NCBI GenBank assembly: GCA_009917805.1
Contig: RGES01000001.1
Span: forward strand, 1 to 33,235
DNA from: Verrucomicrobiota bacterium
GTDB taxonomy: Bacteria; Verrucomicrobiota; Verrucomicrobiia; Opitutales; UBA953
DNA length: 33,235 nucleotides
Direction: 5' to 3'
Made by a program: the position numbers and the translations under genes. Shown here one piece after another: positions 23,339-32,300 of the stretch (position 1 is its first letter; each line of letters begins with the position of its first letter). The notes below the pieces were generated by a model that was not told the DNA's origin, did no database searches, and saw only the letters and a list, made by a program, of their open reading frames with translations.

Positions 23339-24829
23339 TTACTTGCTCGAACGATAAGGACCGGCCGGGAGGCCGTCCTTGCCCGCGGAAAAGACGCTGA
23401 CTTCCGGGAAGTTGGCCCAGGCATAACGGACTTCCTTGGGCTCCTTCACGCCGGCGGCGGAGACGGTGACTTGGACACCTTCGGCCTTGGCCTGCGCGAA
23501 GACCCACTTGCCGTCGGCGGCGAGCAAGCCGAAGCCCTTGCCGTCGTTGTTCAGGATCACGGCGCGGTCATAGGTAAGGACCCAGGCATCGCCCTTGCGC
23601 TCGGCCTTCACGACGCGGGGGGCTTCGCCGTCGGTACGGGTCTTGTAGACGCGCTGCAAGGCGACGGCGGCGAGTCGCTCGCCGATCGGGAGCTTGTTCT
23701 TCGGGTGGATGTCCTTCTCGTCGCCGAGGTCGATGTTCACGGTCTGCATCGCGCCCGGGACGTTGTCGGCGATCCACTCCATGGATTCGCGGATCTTCGG
23801 CCAGCCGGCGTCTTCGACGGCGAGCTCCGGATGACGGGCCATGAAGCGAGGGAGCTGGACGATGATGAAGGGGAATTCCCTGCCCCAGGCCTTCTGCCAG
23901 GACTTGATCATGGAGCCGAGCACCCACTTGTAGGCCTCGGGCTGGCCGGCGTTGGATTCGCCCTGATACCAGAGGGCGCCGCGGAAGGAGTAACCGACGA
24001 ACGGAGCGACCATGCCGTTCCAGTTCATGTGCGGACCGTTGGACCAGACCGGGGCGAGCTTGCCGGCATCCTGCCTGAGCTTGGCCAAGGCGGCCTTGTC
24101 CTTTTCCGCGGCGATCTTCGCCGTGAGCTTCTCGAGCGCGGCGGCTCGCGCCTTGATGCCGGCGGCTTCCTTCGCGTCGAAGTCCTTGGCGTCAGGCACG
24201 TCGGCATACATGCCCTTCGGACCCCAGGCCTCGGCGCGCGTGCCACCGATGGAAGTATGGATCACGCCGACCGGCTGCTTGAGGTTGGCGCGCAGTTCAC
24301 GGGCGAAATAGAAACCGGCCGCGGTGAAAAATTCGACGGTGTCAGGGGCGGCGAGTTTCCAGGCCCCCTGGACGTCGTCGGCCGGCTCGGCCTTCGGCGT
24401 ACGGGCGACGGTGAAGACGCGCAGGCCGGCGTCGGCCGGACGGGACCTGGCCTCCTCGGCGGTGGTGGTGTTCTTGACGACCCACTCCATGTTGGACTGG
24501 CCGGAGCCGATCCAGACTTCGCCGACGATGACGTCATGCGCGGTGAAGACTTCCTCGCCTGAGCTGACCACGAGGTCCTTGCCTTGCTCGGTCGGCTTGA
24601 GGCCGCCGAGGGTGACGCTCCACTTGCCGTCGTTGCCGGCGGTGGCGGCAGCCTCGGCGGAGCCGAGCTTGACGCTGACCTTGGCGCCCGGGTGCGCCTT
24701 GCCGAAGACGGCGGCGTCACCGGCCTGCAGGACGGCATGATCGGAGAACAGGGCGACCAGCTTGAGCTCTCCGGCGGAGACGAGCGCGGAAGAGCAAAGC
24801 ACGACGAGGGCGGCGAGGCGGGGTAGCAT
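23339..24829 (-). CDS. Exported sialate O-acetylesterase (SASA family)
   Basis: The protein has 496 residues from ATG 24829; a start 18 nt further upstream is possible but adds only a short tail. The signal peptide is MLPRLAALVVLCSSALVSAG. Typical family blocks follow: LFSDHAVLQ, VIVGEVWIGSGQSNMEW with the catalytic Ser, IHTSIGGTRAEAW, and FRGALWYQGESNA. An inserted helical charged segment lies near the middle (ALEKLTAKIAAEKDKAAL). The C-terminus has a beta-rich domain. It removes O-acetyl groups from sialic acid or other acetylated sugars; in PVC bacteria these enzymes generally deacetylate complex polysaccharides. Confidence 0.93.
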   Translation of the reverse strand: MLPRLAALVVLCSSALVSAGELKLVALFSDHAVLQAGDAAVFGKAHPGAKVSVKLGSAEAAATAGNDGKWSVTLGGLKPTEQGKDLVVSSGEEVFTAHDVIVGEVWIGSGQSNMEWVVKNTTTAEEARSRPADAGLRVFTVARTPKAEPADDVQGAWKLAAPDTVEFFTAAGFYFARELRANLKQPVGVIHTSIGGTRAEAWGPKGMYADVPDAKDFDAKEAAGIKARAAALEKLTAKIAAEKDKAALAKLRQDAGKLAPVWSNGPHMNWNGMVAPFVGYSFRGALWYQGESNAGQPEAYKWVLGSMIKSWQKAWGREFPFIIVQLPRFMARHPELAVEDAGWPKIRESMEWIADNVPGAMQTVNIDLGDEKDIHPKNKLPIGERLAAVALQRVYKTRTDGEAPRVVKAERKGDAWVLTYDRAVILNNDGKGFGLLAADGKWVFAQAKAEGVQVTVSAAGVKEPKEVRYAWANFPEVSVFSAGKDGLPAGPYRSSK

Positions 24830-24834
24830 CCGGC

Positions 24835-24863
24835 CAGCACACCCCATTCTCGGAGGATGGCAA
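24835..24863 (-). promoter_or_regulatory. Sialate esterase promoter, leaderless arrangement
   Basis: TTGCCA (24863-24858), 17 nt, then GTGCTG (24840-24835), and 5 nt to the ATG. The -10 hexamer is unlike TATAAT but has the same TGCTGGC context as the promoter of the SGNH gene at 29291. Confidence 0.35.
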
Positions 24864-24882
24864 GTCCGACCCCGAAAGACGG

Positions 24883-24914
24883 TTGAAACTCCCGGGGCAA
24901 GGCGCTGTTATATC
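24883..24914 (+). promoter_or_regulatory. Promoter of the duplicated-domain exported protein
   Basis: TTGAAA (24883-24888) and an AT-rich -10 region GTTATATC (24907-24914) lie upstream of ATG 24921, with spacing of 18-20 nt depending on the hexamer chosen. The -10 ends about 6 nt before the ATG, so again almost no leader is left. It is divergent from the sialate esterase promoter, with a gap of about 20 bp between the -35 boxes. Confidence 0.4.
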
Positions 24915-24920
24915 GTTACT

Positions 24921-25673
24921 ATGAAGCACCTCCCCCTGCTCCTCATCGCCGCCCTCGGCTTCGCGGCCGAAGAAGCCCCTCGTCCCAACATCCGTCCGGA
25001 GGGACCCGCCCCCGAAGGCCGAGCCCTCCCTCGCCTCCCCGTCCAGCTCTCTCCCGACGAACAGAAGCGCCTCCATGAGGCCATGGAGAAAGCCAACCAG
25101 GACCCCGCCGTCAAAGAAGCGCACGAGCAGGCCGCCAAGGCCCAGCAGGCCGCCGCGGAAGCCCAGAAGAAGGCCCGCGAGATCACCGACGACGCCGCCC
25201 GCAAGGCCGACCCGTCCGTCGCCCCCATCCTGGAAAAGGTCCGCAAGGCCATGGAGCAGCGCCAGCCCGGCCGCCAGCCCAACGCCGAACCCGGCCGCCA
25301 GCCGGAGTCCCAGCCCCGTGGCGAACCCCCCCGTCAGCGCGAAGGCGGCAACCGCCAGCCTAACGCCGAACCGAACCGTCAGCGCGAAGGCAACCGCGAG
25401 CAACCCGCCAACCGCGGCGCCCAGTTTCCCGGCCTGACCCCTGACGAACAGCAGCGCGTCCGCGAAGCGATGACCAAGGCCAACGCCGAACCGGCCGTCC
25501 GCGAAGCCCGCGAGGCCGCGGCCGCCGCCCAGCGCAAGGCGATGGAGATCGCCGAAGACGCCGCCCGCAAGGCCGACCCTTCCATCGCTCCTCTCCTCGA
25601 GAAGATGCATAAGGCCTTCGAAGCCCGCCGACCCGAGGGCGAAAGCCAACGCGGCCGCAAGCAGCCCGAATAA
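24921..25673 (+). CDS. Exported protein with two copies of a charged helical domain
   Basis: The protein has 250 residues from ATG 24921. A short signal peptide (MKHLPLLLIAALGFAAEE) is followed by two related helical units: residues about 43-113 (LSPDEQKRLHEAMEKANQDP...DDAARKADPSVAPILEKV) and about 172-236 (LTPDEQQRVREAMTKANAEP...EDAARKADPSIAPLLEKM). Copy 1 has a 7-residue insertion. The linker (about 114-170) is a disordered Gln/Arg/Pro/Asn tract made of short repeats such as RQPNAEP and RQREG. The family is not recognised; the helical, acidic-basic units resemble periplasmic heavy-metal sensor/chaperone or structural proteins, but I cannot assign it. It ends at a clear terminator. Confidence 0.82.
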   Translation: MKHLPLLLIAALGFAAEEAPRPNIRPEGPAPEGRALPRLPVQLSPDEQKRLHEAMEKANQDPAVKEAHEQAAKAQQAAAEAQKKAREITDDAARKADPSVAPILEKVRKAMEQRQPGRQPNAEPGRQPESQPRGEPPRQREGGNRQPNAEPNRQREGNREQPANRGAQFPGLTPDEQQRVREAMTKANAEPAVREAREAAAAAQRKAMEIAEDAARKADPSIAPLLEKMHKAFEARRPEGESQRGRKQPE

Positions 25674-25687
25674 GCACGGGTCCGTGC
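25674..25687. repeat. Perfect short inverted repeat before the terminator
   Basis: GCACGG (25674-25679) and CCGTGC (25682-25687) flank a 2-nt spacer, immediately after the stop of the duplicated-domain gene. It could form a small hairpin stacked in front of the terminator stem. Confidence 0.55.
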
Positions 25688-25693
25688 GTATCG

Positions 25694-25724
25694 AAGGCCG
25701 ACCGAATGGTCGGCCTTTTTATTT
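25694..25724 (+). terminator. Rho-independent terminator
   Basis: The stem AAGGCCGACC (25694-25703) pairs perfectly with GGTCGGCCTT (25708-25717) around a GAAT loop, followed by a T-rich tail (TTTTTATTT, 25716-25724). It ends transcription of the exported repeat protein before the alpha/beta hydrolase gene. Confidence 0.92.
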
Positions 25725-25762
25725 CCCATTCCGCCGGACAGGTTCATATTCCGGCCATCCCC

Positions 25763-27859
25763 ATGCGCCTCCCCACGCTCGCCCTCGTCGCCTTCGGACT
25801 GCTGAACATCGCCTCCGCGGAAGACGCCCGACTCGGCCCGCTCAAAGACCTCAACGGATACTTCCCCTTCCCCGCCCCGAAGTCCGTGCAGGAATGGGAA
25901 CCGCGCCGCGACTTCTTCCGCCGCCAGCTGCTGGTGTCCCAGGGCCTCTGGCCGATGCCGACCAAGACGCCGCTCAACGCGGTCATCCACGGCAAGATCG
26001 ACCAAGGAGACTACACCATCGAGAAGGTGTACTTCGAAAGCGCCCCGGGCTTCTTCGTCACCGGCAACCTCTACCGACCGAAGAACGTCTCAGGCAAGGT
26101 CCCCGCGGTCGTGTTCCCGCACGGCCATTGGACCGACGCCCGTTTCCTCATCCAGCCGGACAAATACGTCCGCGAGGAGATCGCGACCGGTCAGGAACGC
26201 TTCGAGCAAGGCGGCCAATCCCGCTTCCAGTCGATGTGCGTGCAGCTCGCGCGCATGGGCTGCGTCGCCTGGCAGATCGACGCCCTCAGCGATTCGGATT
26301 CGAAGCAGTTCACGCCCGAGGTCATCCACAAGTTCGCCAAACAGCGTCCGGAGATGAACCGCACGGAAGGCTGGGGCCTCTACAGCCCCCAGGCCGAAGC
26401 CAACCTGCAGAGCGTGATGGGCCTCCAGACCCTCAACTCGATCCGCAGCGTCGACTTCCTCCTCACGCTCCCTGAAGTCGACCCGACGCGCCTCGCGGTC
26501 ACGGGCTCCAGCGGCGGCGGCACCCAGACGATGCTCCTGGCCGCCTCCGACCCCCGCCTGGCGCTTTCGTATCCGGTGGTGATGGTCAGCACTGCCATGC
26601 AGGGCGGCTGCTCCTGCGAAAACGCCACGCTCCTCCGCGTGAACTCAGGCAATGTCGAGATCGCCGCCCTCTTCGCGCCGAAACCGCAGGGCATGAACAC
26701 CGCGAACGACTGGACCAAGGAGATGGCGACCAAAGGCTTCCCCGACCTGCAGGCCCTGTACAAGCTCTACGGCAAGAAGGACTACGTGACGCTGCAACGC
26801 GGCGAACACTTCCCGCACAACTATAACGCGGTCACGCGCATGGGCTTCTACGAGGTGCTGAACCGCCACTTCAAGCTGGGTCAGGCTTCGCCGATCGTCG
26901 AAAAGGATTACGCCCCCTTGCCCAAGGAGAAGCTGACGGTCTGGGACGACGCTCACCCGGCCCCGAAGTCCGGCGATCCCGACTTCGAACGCGGTCTGCT
27001 CAAATGGTTGAAGTCAGACGCGCAGCAACAGCTGCTCGCCGCGGCCAAGACCGCCGAAGGCCGCGAACACGTCCTCCGACCGGCCATCGAGGCCATCATC
27101 GGCCGCCCCTATGCCCAGGCGGGCAAGATCAGCTTCCCCGACGCCAGCACGCAGTGGCGCGACTCGCACTTCCGCACCCAAGGCAGATTGCTCAACGCCA
27201 CCTACGGCGAAGAGGTCGCGATCGACTGGCTGCAGCCGATCAACCCCACCGGCGAAGTGGTCGTCTGGCTCGATGACTCGGGCAAAGGCGCCGCCCGGCT
27301 CGCCGACGGCAGCATCCGCCCCGAACTGCAGGCGCTCATCGACCGCGGCGTCGGCGTTCTGACCGCCGACCTCTTCCTGCAGGACGACAAGGGACTGAAG
27401 CAGACGCGCGTCGTCGCCGGACCCCGCGAAGTCCCGGCTTACACCTTCGGATACAACCATGCCCTGTTCGCCCAACGGGTGCATGACGTGATGACCATCA
27501 CGAGCTACCTGCTGACGCCCCGCGACAGCTCGCAGCCCGCGGTGAAGAAGGTCTCGCTCGCCGGCTTCGGCAAGATGGGCGCCGTCGCCGCCGCCGCGCG
27601 GGCCGCCACCGGCAACGCCATCGCCAAGGCCGCCGTCGATACGGGCACCTTCCGCTTCGGCCAGCTCCTGGATTACCGCGACCCGATGTTCCTGCCCGGC
27701 GGCTCGAAGTATCTCGACGTCCCCGGCCTGCTCTGCGTCGCCTCAGCCCAGCCCCTCTGGGTCGCCGGCGAACCCGACGCCGCGCTCTTCCCCGCCGCCG
27801 TCCTCCACCAAGCCGGCGCGGACGCCAAGACCGCCGCCGCCGATTGGCTCCTCAAATGA
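25763..27859 (+). CDS. Exported alpha/beta hydrolase (acetylxylan-esterase-like)
   Basis: The protein has 698 residues from ATG 25763; an upstream frame-open extension is non-conserved and would overlap the terminator. A signal peptide (MRLPTLALVAFGLLNIASAE) leads to an N-terminal hydrolase domain with FPHGHW (oxyanion/nucleophile-side strand), LAVTGSSGGGTQTMLLA (G-x-S-x-G nucleophile elbow, Ser in GSSGG) and GEHFPHNY (probable catalytic His). The C-terminal half (about 400-698) looks like a second, degenerate alpha/beta-hydrolase-like domain (TFGYNHALFAQRVHDVM; VSLAGFGKMGAVA). Large proteins of this layout are common in planctomycetes and verrucomicrobia and are annotated as acetylxylan esterase or alpha/beta hydrolase. 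The stop overlaps the ATG of the next gene (ATGA). Confidence 0.85.
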   Translation: MRLPTLALVAFGLLNIASAEDARLGPLKDLNGYFPFPAPKSVQEWEPRRDFFRRQLLVSQGLWPMPTKTPLNAVIHGKIDQGDYTIEKVYFESAPGFFVTGNLYRPKNVSGKVPAVVFPHGHWTDARFLIQPDKYVREEIATGQERFEQGGQSRFQSMCVQLARMGCVAWQIDALSDSDSKQFTPEVIHKFAKQRPEMNRTEGWGLYSPQAEANLQSVMGLQTLNSIRSVDFLLTLPEVDPTRLAVTGSSGGGTQTMLLAASDPRLALSYPVVMVSTAMQGGCSCENATLLRVNSGNVEIAALFAPKPQGMNTANDWTKEMATKGFPDLQALYKLYGKKDYVTLQRGEHFPHNYNAVTRMGFYEVLNRHFKLGQASPIVEKDYAPLPKEKLTVWDDAHPAPKSGDPDFERGLLKWLKSDAQQQLLAAAKTAEGREHVLRPAIEAIIGRPYAQAGKISFPDASTQWRDSHFRTQGRLLNATYGEEVAIDWLQPINPTGEVVVWLDDSGKGAARLADGSIRPELQALIDRGVGVLTADLFLQDDKGLKQTRVVAGPREVPAYTFGYNHALFAQRVHDVMTITSYLLTPRDSSQPAVKKVSLAGFGKMGAVAAAARAATGNAIAKAAVDTGTFRFGQLLDYRDPMFLPGGSKYLDVPGLLCVASAQPLWVAGEPDAALFPAAVLHQAGADAKTAAADWLLK

Positions 27860-28546
27860 TGCACCGTCGCACCTTGCTGGCCGGCCTCGCCGTGGCTCCC
27901 TTCGCGGGCCTGCTCGCGGCCGAACCGCCCGCCCGCATCCGCATCGCGCAGATCGGCACCTCCCACGCCCACGCGTCGGGCAAGATGGATGCGCTACGGT
28001 CCCTGTCCGACCTTTATGAGGTCGTCGCATTCGCCGAACCGATCGCCTCCCGCCAAGCCGCCGCCCAGAAGGCGAAATCCTTCGCCGGATTGAAGTATCT
28101 CACCGAGGAAGAAATCCTCGCCGACAAGTCCATCCAGGCAGTGGTCATCGCAGCTCGCCGTCCTGACCTACCCCAAGGCCACCGTGACGATCCGCTGCAA
28201 CCATGCCGATCCCTTCGGCGGCCCGAACCGCCACCTCACCGTCCGCGGCACCAAGGGCGACATGGAGATCTCGCCCCTCGAGTCCGGCACCGGCCTCCTG
28301 CGCCTGGACCAGCATCGCGACACGATCAAGGTCTGCCGGAAGGTCGGCGACACGAGCGTCATGGTCGCCGAACCTCGCTTCCGGAAGGGCGAAAGCGCCT
28401 TCGAGCTCGAAGTCCCCAAGGGCCGTTACGACGAAGAATTCCGCGACCTCGCCCGCGTGCTGCGCGGACAGGCCTTCGGCTGGTCGGCCGAGCACGACAT
28501 CGCCGTGCATGCGACGGCCCTGCGCGCCGCCGGACTGACGCCTTGA
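27856..28546 (+). pseudogene. Gfo/Idh/MocA oxidoreductase, internally deleted and frame-shifted
   Basis: The N-terminal ~98 residues (frame of 27856) carry a Tat-like signal (MHRRTLLAGLAVAPFAG) and the Rossmann segment IAQIGTSHAHASG, ending in the AVVIA strand. From about 28150 a different frame encodes a normal family C-terminus: LAVLTYPKATVTIRCNHADP, GGPNRHLTVRGTKGDMEI, YDEEFRDLARVLRGQ and HDIAVHATALRAA. The catalytic middle (including the EKP-type strand and the substrate half), roughly 130-170 residues in relatives, is absent. Reading straight on in the first frame gives an unrelated Arg/Pro-rich tail to 28575. The break is near 28145-28155. It is coupled to the upstream hydrolase by ATGA. 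A real deletion or an assembly collapse would look the same here. Confidence 0.8.
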
Positions 28547-28550
28547 TCGC

Positions 28551-29291
28551 TTATTTGAGCACCTTGGCGGCGTAGCCCTGCATCAGCTTGGCCTGGGCTT
28601 CGTCGAGCTTGCCCGCCCCCTTCGGCGCCGGGTCCTTCACGCCGTAGATCTTCCCGAAGAAAATGAGGGCGTTGAGATAGGTGCCGACGAACTCGGGGTG
28701 CGAGTTGTCCTTCTGATGGAGCCGCACGGGCGAAGAGGACGCGTAGTTGAGTTCCCAGGCGTCGCCGCATGGCACCAGCTGCGCCTTGTTATCCTTCGCG
28801 GCGACTCCGTACCATTTGCGCAGCCTCGCCTGCATCTCCTTCGGGTCCTTGCCCATCGCGGAGGCCTTCTTGCTCTCGGTCCAGTAGTCGGCATGACGCG
28901 CCCACGTCTCGTAGAAATAGATCTTCGCCTGCGGGCTCTTGGCCCGGACGCGCTGGCAGAGCTCGGCCGCGCTCGCCAGGAACTCCTTACGCGTGGCCTC
29001 GTCCGTCTCGGCGAGCGCCGGCTCCTGGCTTTGACCTTGGAGCACGACGACATCCCAGCCTCCCTCGTCGATGAGCAGCTGCTGCTTCAGGGTGCGGCCG
29101 CCGGGCGTGGAGGATTTCACCACCGGTTCCTTGCGACCGGAGCCCTTCACGACGTCGAGGAAGACGTCCGGGAGTTTGTTGACGCCGGTGTAGCTGTTCC
29201 CGATGAAAAGGACACGCTGCGGATCTTCCGCGAAGGCGACCGTGGCGAGCATCAGGAAGGCGGCCAACCATGACATCGGGGCGAATCTCAT
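28551..29291 (-). CDS. Exported SGNH hydrolase (DUF4886-like)
   Basis: The protein has 246 residues from ATG 29291, which directly precedes a signal peptide (MRFAPMSWLAAFLMLATVAF). SGNH features are RVLFIGNSYTGVNK with the nucleophile Ser, STPGGRTLKQQ (Gly block), VVVLQGQSQEPAL (block III, Gln in place of Asn), and DNSHPEFVGTYLNAL with the C-terminal Asp-x-x-His pair. The arrangement matches DUF4886-type secreted SGNH esterases seen in gut and marine glycan degraders. The ATG lies 34 nt after a TTGTCA box. It is convergent with the broken oxidoreductase gene. Confidence 0.88.
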   Translation of the reverse strand: MRFAPMSWLAAFLMLATVAFAEDPQRVLFIGNSYTGVNKLPDVFLDVVKGSGRKEPVVKSSTPGGRTLKQQLLIDEGGWDVVVLQGQSQEPALAETDEATRKEFLASAAELCQRVRAKSPQAKIYFYETWARHADYWTESKKASAMGKDPKEMQARLRKWYGVAAKDNKAQLVPCGDAWELNYASSSPVRLHQKDNSHPEFVGTYLNALIFFGKIYGVKDPAPKGAGKLDEAQAKLMQGYAAKVLK

Positions 29292-29296
29292 GGCGC

Positions 29297-29325
29297 CAGC
29301 ATTCCGCAGAATCGAAGGATGACAA
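29297..29325 (-). promoter_or_regulatory. SGNH gene promoter, leaderless arrangement
   Basis: TTGTCA (29325-29320), 17 nt, ATGCTG (29302-29297), then 5 nt to the ATG. About two thirds of its 34 bases match the sialate esterase promoter at 24835-24863. Confidence 0.35.
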
Positions 29326-29332
29326 CCCCGAC

Positions 29333-32300
29333 TTACCAAAGGACCGGCTGGGTCACCCCGATATTACGCTGCACTTCGGGGTCGGTCGGGTCGGACGGCA
29401 GCTTCTTCCAGAGGTCGAGATAGGCCGTCTCCCCGAACTGGCGACCGGCGAAGAGCAGGCCAGGCTGACGGGCCGGCCAGCCTTCCCAAGCCTGCACGTC
29501 GGGCTTCAGGGTCCACTTGGACTTATCGGCGAGGAACGGATAAAGGAACGCCACGGCCTTCCGGATGCCGCGGCCGTCGGGCAACGTGAACTCCCAGAGG
29601 TTGTCCTCCTTGGTGGAGAGCACCTGACAAAGGAGCACCATGTTATCCAGCTGGAAGATCGAGTAGCCGTAGGGCTTGGTGCGGGCCAGCTCCAGCGGGA
29701 ACCCGCCGTCGACGCCCATCTGCTTGCCGACGAAGACCTCCTTGTACTGGTTGCGACAGGCTGCGAGCTTCTCCTGGTCGCCGATGAAGTCCGCGTAGAC
29801 GGCAAGCTGCAGGTAGAACGCCACGGCGTGGTTGTTCTTCGCGGCGGCCTCCTCCTTGCCGTTCTTGCTGGTGACCATCCACTCGGCGAGCTCGCGGAAC
29901 CAGGCGCGGAGGTCCTTGGCCATGCCGGCGGGAAAAGCGGGGGAACGCTCCATGGCCTTCACGGCGGCGGGGACTTCGATCAGGTGCAATGCGTCGATGA
30001 CTCCGATGCCTCGGCCGGGCGAGACGCCGGGGACGGCCTGCGCGAAATTGAGGTTCGGGTTCATGCGGAGCTTGGCATCCAGGAAGAATACCCGGAGGAG
30101 CTCGGCGGCCTTGACGACATACTTGTCGTCGCCCGTGATCTTATAGGCGGCGGCGAGCGCCGACACGGAATCGCGCAAGGTCTTCACTACCAGGCGATGC
30201 TGGCTGAAGTTCTCCGGATTCGTCTCACCGTCGCGACGGATGTACGGCAGACCGTTCGGCTTCGTGGGATCCGGCCACCAGTAGTCGCCGTTCGAGTAGA
30301 AGTCGTTGGCCCCGCCCTCGCTGAGCTTGGCCGGGAACGCGGTGATGCTGACCGGGGCCTGCGCAAGGGCCTTGTCGGCGGCCTTGAGGATCCGCTCGCG
30401 GTCGATGGCGGCGACGTCGACCACGACCTTGGGCGAGACGGGCGTGCCGGCGACGGCGGAAGCCGCCGCGGCGGCCGGCGCGACCTCCGCCTTGGCCTTG
30501 CCCTTCGTCTTGGACTTGGAGGCGGGCTTGTCGGCCTTGGGCTTGGCGCCATCGGCCTTCGGCGTGGCTTCGGCCACCGACTTGTTCTCGACGTTGAGGA
30601 ACTGGGTCCGGCGGCCTTCGGAAGAAGCGCTGAACACGGCCTTATGTCCGGTGACCTTGGCGCTGATCTGCGCCCGGCCGTTGTACATCTGGACGACGCG
30701 GGAGCCGGTGGAGGTACCGAGGTTATCCAGCAGCTGGCCTTCGCCGACCATGCCGAAGCGGACGATGTTGGCGCAATCGAGGCACGGCACGCCTTCGGCG
30801 TCGGCCATCCGCGCCTCGAGGGTGACGACGCCATCCTTCTGCGCCAGCTCGGTCAACGTGAGTTTGGCCGGCTTGCCCCAAGGCTTCGACTGATAGCCGA
30901 CCGTAAGCTCGTCGGCGAGCTCGCCGGACGCGGACTTGGCGACGGCGCGCAGCTTGTTCGGGCCATCCTTCAGGACGACGTTCCAGCGGAGGCCGGCCGC
31001 CGGGAAGTCCTGGCTGTCGCGCTTCTTGGCTCCGAGGCTCTTGCCGTCGGCGAAGAGCTCGACTTCGGCGCAGTTGGAATAGACCCGGATCTCCTTGGCT
31101 TCGCCGGGCTTGCCCCAGCGCACGGGCCATTCATGGCCGAGCAGGCGCACCATGGGCTTGTCGGACCAATAGCTCTGGAAGACGTAGTAACCTTCCTTCG
31201 GCGTTCCGTCGCGTTCGACGACGCCCTTCTGGTTGACGCGCGGCACGGGGTTCTCCGGGCGCAGCGGCGTGGCGAAATCCTTGAAGATCCACTGGGCGCT
31301 GCCGGTCAGCCAAGGCATCTTCTCCTGCTCCTTGAGATGCCAGTCGAAGAGATTGACCATGTAGCTCTCGGACCAGTCGCCGTCCTTGGACATGCGCACT
31401 TTCCCGCCGGTCTTCTTGTAGGCCTTGCCCTTCTCGGCCGTGCCCTCGCCCACGGCGATCTTCTCGATCATCTTCTCGGGCTCTTCGGCGAAACGACGGG
31501 CGTGGCTGTCGCCACCCCACTCGGCATGGAAGAAATGCCGGGTATCCTTCAAGGCCTTCTCGGCGGAGGCGGCGTATTCGGTGTAGCGGCCCGAGTACCA
31601 GCCGGCCCAGATGCTCGGCGAATAGACGTCGACGATGTCTTTGCAGAAATCGCAACGGCGGATGGTCGTCGGACGCGAGGCGTCCAGCTTGTGCGCCAGG
31701 TCGTTCAATTCCGACATGAACGCGCGGATGGCGTCCTTGTCCTGCTTCTCGAAATCGCCCGGCCAGTCGTTCTCGTTGCCGAGGCCCCACAGGATCACGG
31801 AAGGATGGTTACCATGCTGCTCGATGAGGGACTTGAGCATGTCGCGACACTGCTGCTTGTAGCGGTCGCCGCCGATGCCGCCGCGGCACCACGGGATTTC
31901 CTCCCAGACCAGCAAGCCGAGCTCATCGCAGAGCTTCAGCACGAGCGGGGCCTGCTGATAATGACCGAGACGCACGAAGTTGGCGCCCATGTCCTTGATC
32001 GCGACGAGCGTCTGACGGACGACCTCGTCCGGCACGGCCGCGGCCACGCCGGCATGGTCTTCGTGGTAATGCGTGCCCTTGAGGAGCAGACGCTCGCCGT
32101 TGAGCTTGAAAGGCCCGTGTTCGACCCACTCGAAGCTGCGGAAACCGAAGGACTCGGCGACGACCTGTTCACCATGCTTGGACCGAAGGGTCACCGTCGC
32201 CCGATAGAGCTGCGGGGATTTCGGGGACCAAAGCGACGGGTTCGCCAAGGAGAACTTGGCGGTGACGATGCCTTGCGAAGCCGAGACCGCCGCGCCCTCC

